NCBI RefSeq assembly: GCF_009649175.1
Contig: NZ_WJPO01000014.1
Location: 26,426 to 90,425 of the forward strand
DNA length: 64,000 nucleotides
Direction of reading: 5' to 3'
Source: Rhodovulum strictum
GTDB lineage: Bacteria > Pseudomonadota > Alphaproteobacteria > Rhodobacterales > Rhodobacteraceae
Part shown: positions 59,569 to 64,000 of the stretch, piece after piece
Position numbering within the stretch: position 1 is the first letter of the stretch
Layout of the letters: each line of letters starts with the position of its first letter
Notes under the pieces: model-generated
Told to the model about the DNA's origin: nothing
Database searches by the model: none
What the model saw: only the letters and a program-made list of their open reading frames with translations
Program-made: the position numbers and the translations under genes

Positions 59569-60318
59569 TCAGTCCAGCCGGTGGATCAGGGACTGGTCGA
59601 GCACGGCCATTACCTGCCTTCGCAACTCCTCGAACGCATGGGCGGCGCGGTCGCGCGGCCGATCCAGATCGACCGCGATCTCGGCCTGCACGCGGCCGGG
59701 ATGGGGCCGCATGATCACGATGCGATCGGCCAGCACGATGGCCTCGTCAATGTCATGGGTCACCACGATCAGCGTGGGCCGCGGATGGGTCTGCGCCCAG
59801 ACATGCAGCAGATGGTCCTGAAGGTCGATCCGGGTAAAGGCATCCAGTGCCGAGAACGGCTCGTCCAGCAAAAGCACCTCGGGCCGGGTGACAAGCGCGC
59901 GGGCGATCGAGACCCGTTGTGCCTGTCCGCCCGACAGCTCGCGCGGCCATACATCGGCCTTGTCTGCCAGCCCGACCCTTTGCAGGGCGTCCTCGATCAG
60001 CCTCCGGCGTTCGGCAAGGCGCTTGCCCCGCAGACCGAAGCCCACATTCTGGGCCACACTCAGCCAAGGCAGCAGCCGCGGCTCCTGAAAGACCACGCCG
60101 ATCTTTTCGTGCGGGCCGTTCATGTCGGTTCCGTCCAGCGTCACCCGCCCCGGATCGGGACGGTCAAGCCCCGCGATCAGCCGCAGCAGCGTGGACTTCC
60201 CGCAGCCCGAACCGCCGAGAACGGCCACGATCTCGCCCAGATCCACCCGCAGCTCGATGCCGTCGAGCGCATGAACCCCGTTGGGATAGGTCTTTCCGAT
60301 ATTGTCGAGTGCAAGCAT
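59569..60318 (-). CDS. Sulfonate-type ABC transporter ATPase (third set)
   Basis: 249 residues from the ATG at 60318. Walker A GGSGCGKST, signature LSGGQAQRV, Walker [14 protein letters not shown] and H-loop VTHDIDEA. SsuB-like. An open frame reaching 60420 overlaps the permease gene and is not used. Last gene of the third importer. Confidence 0.88.
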   Translation of the reverse strand: MLALDNIGKTYPNGVHALDGIELRVDLGEIVAVLGGSGCGKSTLLRLIAGLDRPDPGRVTLDGTDMNGPHEKIGVVFQEPRLLPWLSVAQNVGFGLRGKRLAERRRLIEDALQRVGLADKADVWPRELSGGQAQRVSIARALVTRPEVLLLDEPFSALDAFTRIDLQDHLLHVWAQTHPRPTLIVVTHDIDEAIVLADRIVIMRPHPGRVQAEIAVDLDRPRDRAAHAFEELRRQVMAVLDQSLIHRLD

Positions 60319-60328
60319 TCCGAAATCC

Positions 60329-61141
60329 CTAGCGATGGTTGGCAAAGCCGTCTTCCCAGCGCAGGAACGGCGTCGAGGCCCAGGCCAGAAGGCTGTCGGT
60401 GATCTTGCCCAGAATGGCAAAGGCGATGATGGCGGCGACGATCTGCGCGGGCTTGCCCAGTTGCTGTCCGTCGACCAGCAGATAGCCCAGCCCCTCGGAC
60501 GCGCCCATGAACTCGGCGGCGACGACGAACATCCAGCCCAGCCCCAGCCCGGAGCGCAGCGACGTCACATAGGCGGGCAGAACCGCCGGCAACAGGATGC
60601 GCCAGACCATTTCCGGACCCGACAGCCGGTAGATGCGGCCGACCTCGACGATCTTGCGGTCCACCGACCGGATCGCCGCCATCAGGCCCAGATAGACCGG
60701 GAAGAAAACGCCCACAGCGATCAGCGCGATCTTCGATGCCTCGAAGATGCCGAACCACAGGATGAACAGCGGCACCCAGGCGATCGAGGGGATCGCCCTG
60801 AGCGCCTGAAGGCTGGGGTCGAGCAGGCGGCTTGCCAGCAGGGAATAGCCGGTCAGCGCCCCGGCGACCGTGCCCGCCGCCACCCCCAGCCCGAAGCCCG
60901 CCCCGACGCGGCCGAGCGTGGCCAGCGCATGGTCGGCCAGCGCGCCGGTCTGCCACAGAGCCCAAAGGGTTCCAGCGATGACCGAGGGCGGCGGGAACAG
61001 CCGGCCATTGTTCAGACCGGCCGCCACCGCGGCTTCCCAGATCAGCGCAAGGCCCAAGGGCAGCAGAAGCCCGAGCGCCAGTCCGGGGCCGGGAAAGCGC
61101 CGCGCGGCGGTGCGCGGCGCTGCAAGCGAGGTATCGGTCAT
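60329..61141 (-). CDS. Sulfonate-type ABC transporter permease (third set)
   Basis: 270 residues from the ATG at 61141. LRAIPSIAWVPLFILWFGIF and YRLSGPEMVWRILLPAVLPA are SsuC features. About six membrane helices. Lies 10 bp after the binding-protein stop and 10 bp before the ATPase. Confidence 0.88.
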   Translation of the reverse strand: MTDTSLAAPRTAARRFPGPGLALGLLLPLGLALIWEAAVAAGLNNGRLFPPPSVIAGTLWALWQTGALADHALATLGRVGAGFGLGVAAGTVAGALTGYSLLASRLLDPSLQALRAIPSIAWVPLFILWFGIFEASKIALIAVGVFFPVYLGLMAAIRSVDRKIVEVGRIYRLSGPEMVWRILLPAVLPAYVTSLRSGLGLGWMFVVAAEFMGASEGLGYLLVDGQQLGKPAQIVAAIIAFAILGKITDSLLAWASTPFLRWEDGFANHR

Positions 61142-61151
61142 CGCCACCGCC

Positions 61152-62123
61152 TCAATTGGTCGGCACCGGCAGGCGGTCGTCCAGCAGCACATCCACCGTC
61201 GCGGGCACGTCCACCGACACCTCGATCACGCCCGCGGCCTGCAACGCCAGCCCGGCCTGAAGGATCGCATCGCGCTGCGCCGCGCCGATGCGGGGTTGCG
61301 ACAGGTCGGTGCGCTCGTCCAGCTGCCGGTCGATCACCGCCGCGGGCAGGCCGGTGACAGCGGCAAAGATGCGCTTGAGTTCATCGGGGTTCGCCACCGC
61401 CTCCTGGCGTGCGGCCTCGTAGACGTTCAGCACGCGGGCGACGATCTCGGGATAGTCGGTCAGGAACGATTCGCGCACGTTCAGGATGCCCCAGGTATTC
61501 GCCCCCGGATCGCGGTGGAACAGAACCGCGCCGTCCTCCAGCTCGGCCGAGGCCATGATCGGGTCCAGGCCGGCCCAGGCATCCACATCGCCGCGGATCA
61601 GGGCGGTCCGGCCATCCGCGTGTTGCAGCAGGACGGTCCTTACATCGTCCTGACCCAGCCCGGCCTCGGCCAGCGCGCGCACCAGGAAGACATGCGGATC
61701 GGTGCCGCGGGTGACCGCAACGGTCTTGCCCTTTAGGTCTGCGACAGAGGCGATGGCGGTATCGCTCCGGGTGACCAGCGCGGTCCATTCCGGACGGGAA
61801 TAGCTGTAGATCGACTTGATCGGGTTGCCGTTGATCCGCGCCAGCAGCGCCGCCGAACCGGCGGTCGAGCCGAAATCGATCGAGCCCGCATTCAGGAATT
61901 CCAGCGCCTTGTTGGACCCGGCCGACTGGACCCAGGTGATCGCGATACCGTCCTTCTCGAATTCCCGCTCCAGAAGGCCGTTTTCGCGGATCAGAAGCGA
62001 AACCGGGTTGTAGGTCGCCCAGTCGATCCGGATTTCCTTTGGCGCATCCGCCATGGCAGGGGCGGCAGCGGCCAGCGCCAGCGCGGCGCTGGCTGCAAGG
62101 ACTAGGCGGCGGGTCAGGGTCAT
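61152..62123 (-). CDS. Aliphatic sulfonate-binding protein (third set)
   Basis: 323-residue precursor with a signal ending AAAAPAMADAP. IDWATYNPVSLLIRENGLLE, WVQSAGSNKALEFLNAGSID and FGSTAGSAALLARINGNPIK match SsuA-type receptors for aliphatic sulfonates or related esters. Located 111 bp after metY and on the same strand, so methionine synthesis and organosulfur uptake are probably co-regulated. Confidence 0.87.
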   Translation of the reverse strand: MTLTRRLVLAASAALALAAAAPAMADAPKEIRIDWATYNPVSLLIRENGLLEREFEKDGIAITWVQSAGSNKALEFLNAGSIDFGSTAGSAALLARINGNPIKSIYSYSRPEWTALVTRSDTAIASVADLKGKTVAVTRGTDPHVFLVRALAEAGLGQDDVRTVLLQHADGRTALIRGDVDAWAGLDPIMASAELEDGAVLFHRDPGANTWGILNVRESFLTDYPEIVARVLNVYEAARQEAVANPDELKRIFAAVTGLPAAVIDRQLDERTDLSQPRIGAAQRDAILQAGLALQAAGVIEVSVDVPATVDVLLDDRLPVPTN

Positions 62124-62234
62124 GGAAATGTCTCTCCGGTGGGGCGCCGACAGTATCGCGGCGCGCTGTGTCAGATGGGGTCGGAAACAAGCGCCCGCGC
62201 ACCCGGAGGCGCAGCGGGACAGAGTGGCTGACGC

Positions 62235-63542
<1,308 letters not shown>

Positions 63543-63876
63543 TGGACTCTCCGATTGATGCGAAAAGACGATCTGTCTTGTCGCGAATTAGCCAGAAATT
63601 CCGATTCCGTTGAATTCCAAAGACCTGCCCCGGGCAGGCTCCGCCTCCTGAAACGGCCCCCCGGCAGAGAAAATCCTTCTCTCGGCGGGACGGCCGGTCC
63701 GGTCCTTCTTCGGTGATGCGCAACAGCACAACGGCCCGGCGCCGGGTCTCGCGCCGCGACAGCGGTATCCGGCATCCGCGCCGGTCAGCATCGCACCGAT
63801 CCGGAGCCGAACCGGCCGCCATGGCGCCTGACATGTCTGGCCTCGGGCAAGCCCGACCATTCCGACTTGCCGCGTT
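63543..63876 (-). promoter_or_regulatory. metY upstream region with TTTGGAATTC element and hairpins
   Basis: No gene is seen. TTTGGAATTC lies at 63621-63612 on the coding strand, 70 bp from the ATG, followed by two more GGAAT repeats (GGAATCGGAAT). Upstream, the coding strand can fold a CCTGCCC/GGGCAGG hairpin (63625-63639) and an AGAGAA/TTCTCT hairpin (63667-63683). The pattern does not match the SAM-I or SAM-II consensus I know. Confidence 0.4.
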
Positions 63877-63903
63877 CCCCGGCCGCCGGGTGCGCGGCCG
63901 GGG
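63877..63903 (-). terminator. Hairpin after the cytochrome b gene
   Basis: CCCCGGCCGC (63877-63886) and GCGGCCGGGG (63894-63903) make a perfect 10-bp stem with a 7-base loop, 11 bp past the stop of the gene entering from the right on the minus strand. No T run follows. Confidence 0.55.
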
Positions 63904-63913
63904 TTCTGCCCGT

Positions 63914-64000
63914 TTACGGGCGTTTGTCGCCGGTGATCATGGCGCGGGCGAGGTTTTCGCGATGCACGCTGCTGGCAAGCAGGACGCCGCCCAGATGCAG
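63914..64000 (-). CDS. C-terminus of a cytochrome b561-like membrane protein (partial)
   Basis: Only the last 28 residues are inside the window: LHLGGVLLASSVHRENLARA, then MITGDKRP and TAA at 63914-63916. The histidine-containing helix end and HRENLARAMITG match the C-terminus of cytochrome b/b6-domain proteins of the b561 type, which take electrons from or give them to quinone or cytochrome c. The rest of the gene lies to the right. Confidence 0.6.
   Translation of the reverse strand: MHLGGVLLASSVHRENLARAMITGDKRP

Noticed and set aside
63543..63790. SAM-I or SAM-II riboswitch before metY
   Set aside because: I could not lay out the conserved core of either class on the coding strand; hairpins alone are not enough.

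Overview
The window reads as chromosomal DNA of a high-GC alphaproteobacterium, most likely a Rhodobacteraceae member of the Rhodovulum/Rhodobacter/Paracoccus/Ruegeria type. That is inferred from codon use and from the gene set (Xsc/Tpa taurine degradation, SoeABC, SoxEF, a Mar-type nitrogenase-like operon); no rRNA gene was seen to confirm it. Almost every intact gene deals with sulfur: two sulfate importers, three sulfonate/taurine-type importers, a MetNIQ importer plus an extra MetQ, cysteine and methionine synthesis, sulfonate catabolism, sulfide and sulfite oxidation, and three systems rarely seen together: an encapsulin with cysteine desulfurase cargo, an ATP-dependent 2-hydroxyacyl-CoA-dehydratase-like reductase, and a nitrogenase-like methylthio-alkane-reductase-like complex.

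Layout. 1-2.5 kb: end of a flavin reductase gene, apbE, then decayed DNA (P-type ATPase remnant, probable IS630 fragment, broken toxin-antitoxin pair). 2.7-6.5 kb: sulfate importer 1 (cysA-sbp-cysT-cysW, minus strand). 6.7-9.0 kb: FAD/NAD(P)-binding protein, small membrane ORF and a serine hydrolase. 9.6-19.0 kb: soxE-soxF-tpa-xsc-tauABC and a GMC oxidoreductase, converting taurine (and perhaps isethionate) to sulfoacetaldehyde, acetyl phosphate and sulfite. 19.1-23.3 kb: sulfate importer 2 with two unknown small proteins, next to an Rrf2 regulator (23.4-23.9 kb) and a divergent Lrp/AsnC regulator. 24.6-25.7 kb: a second serine hydrolase with small membrane ORFs. 25.8-31.1 kb: rhodanese-cysK-cysE-srpI-cysteine desulfurase, a Family 2A encapsulin operon. 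31.3-40.2 kb: FMN reductase, flavin monooxygenase, ssuCAB-type importer and three genes for an ATP-dependent Fe-S reductase. 40.4-44.8 kb: soeABC sulfite dehydrogenase, with soeA interrupted by an in-frame amber codon. 45.0-49.9 kb: marBHDK-like operon. 50.3-52.8 kb: acyl-CoA ligase and an extra MetQ. 53.3-59.5 kb: metNIQ-acsA-osmC-PLP enzyme. 59.6-63.5 kb: a third sulfonate importer and metY. 63.9-64 kb: end of a cytochrome b gene.

How it works together. Sulfate, sulfonates and methionine-like compounds are imported; organic sulfur is released by oxygenation (flavin monooxygenase) or, probably without oxygen, by the ATP-dependent reductases. Sulfite is oxidised by SoeABC; sulfide or methanethiol is captured by CysK and MetY; surplus sulfur from cysteine may be deposited in the encapsulin. 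A sequence element, TTTGGAATTC, recurs upstream of soeA, metY and the extra metQ in the same orientation, with weaker versions before other sulfur operons, suggesting a shared regulon.

The strongest candidate for an undescribed system is the operon at 31.3-40.2 kb, where a benzoyl-CoA-reductase-like ATPase/Fe-S machine is co-encoded with a sulfonate importer and a flavin monooxygenase.
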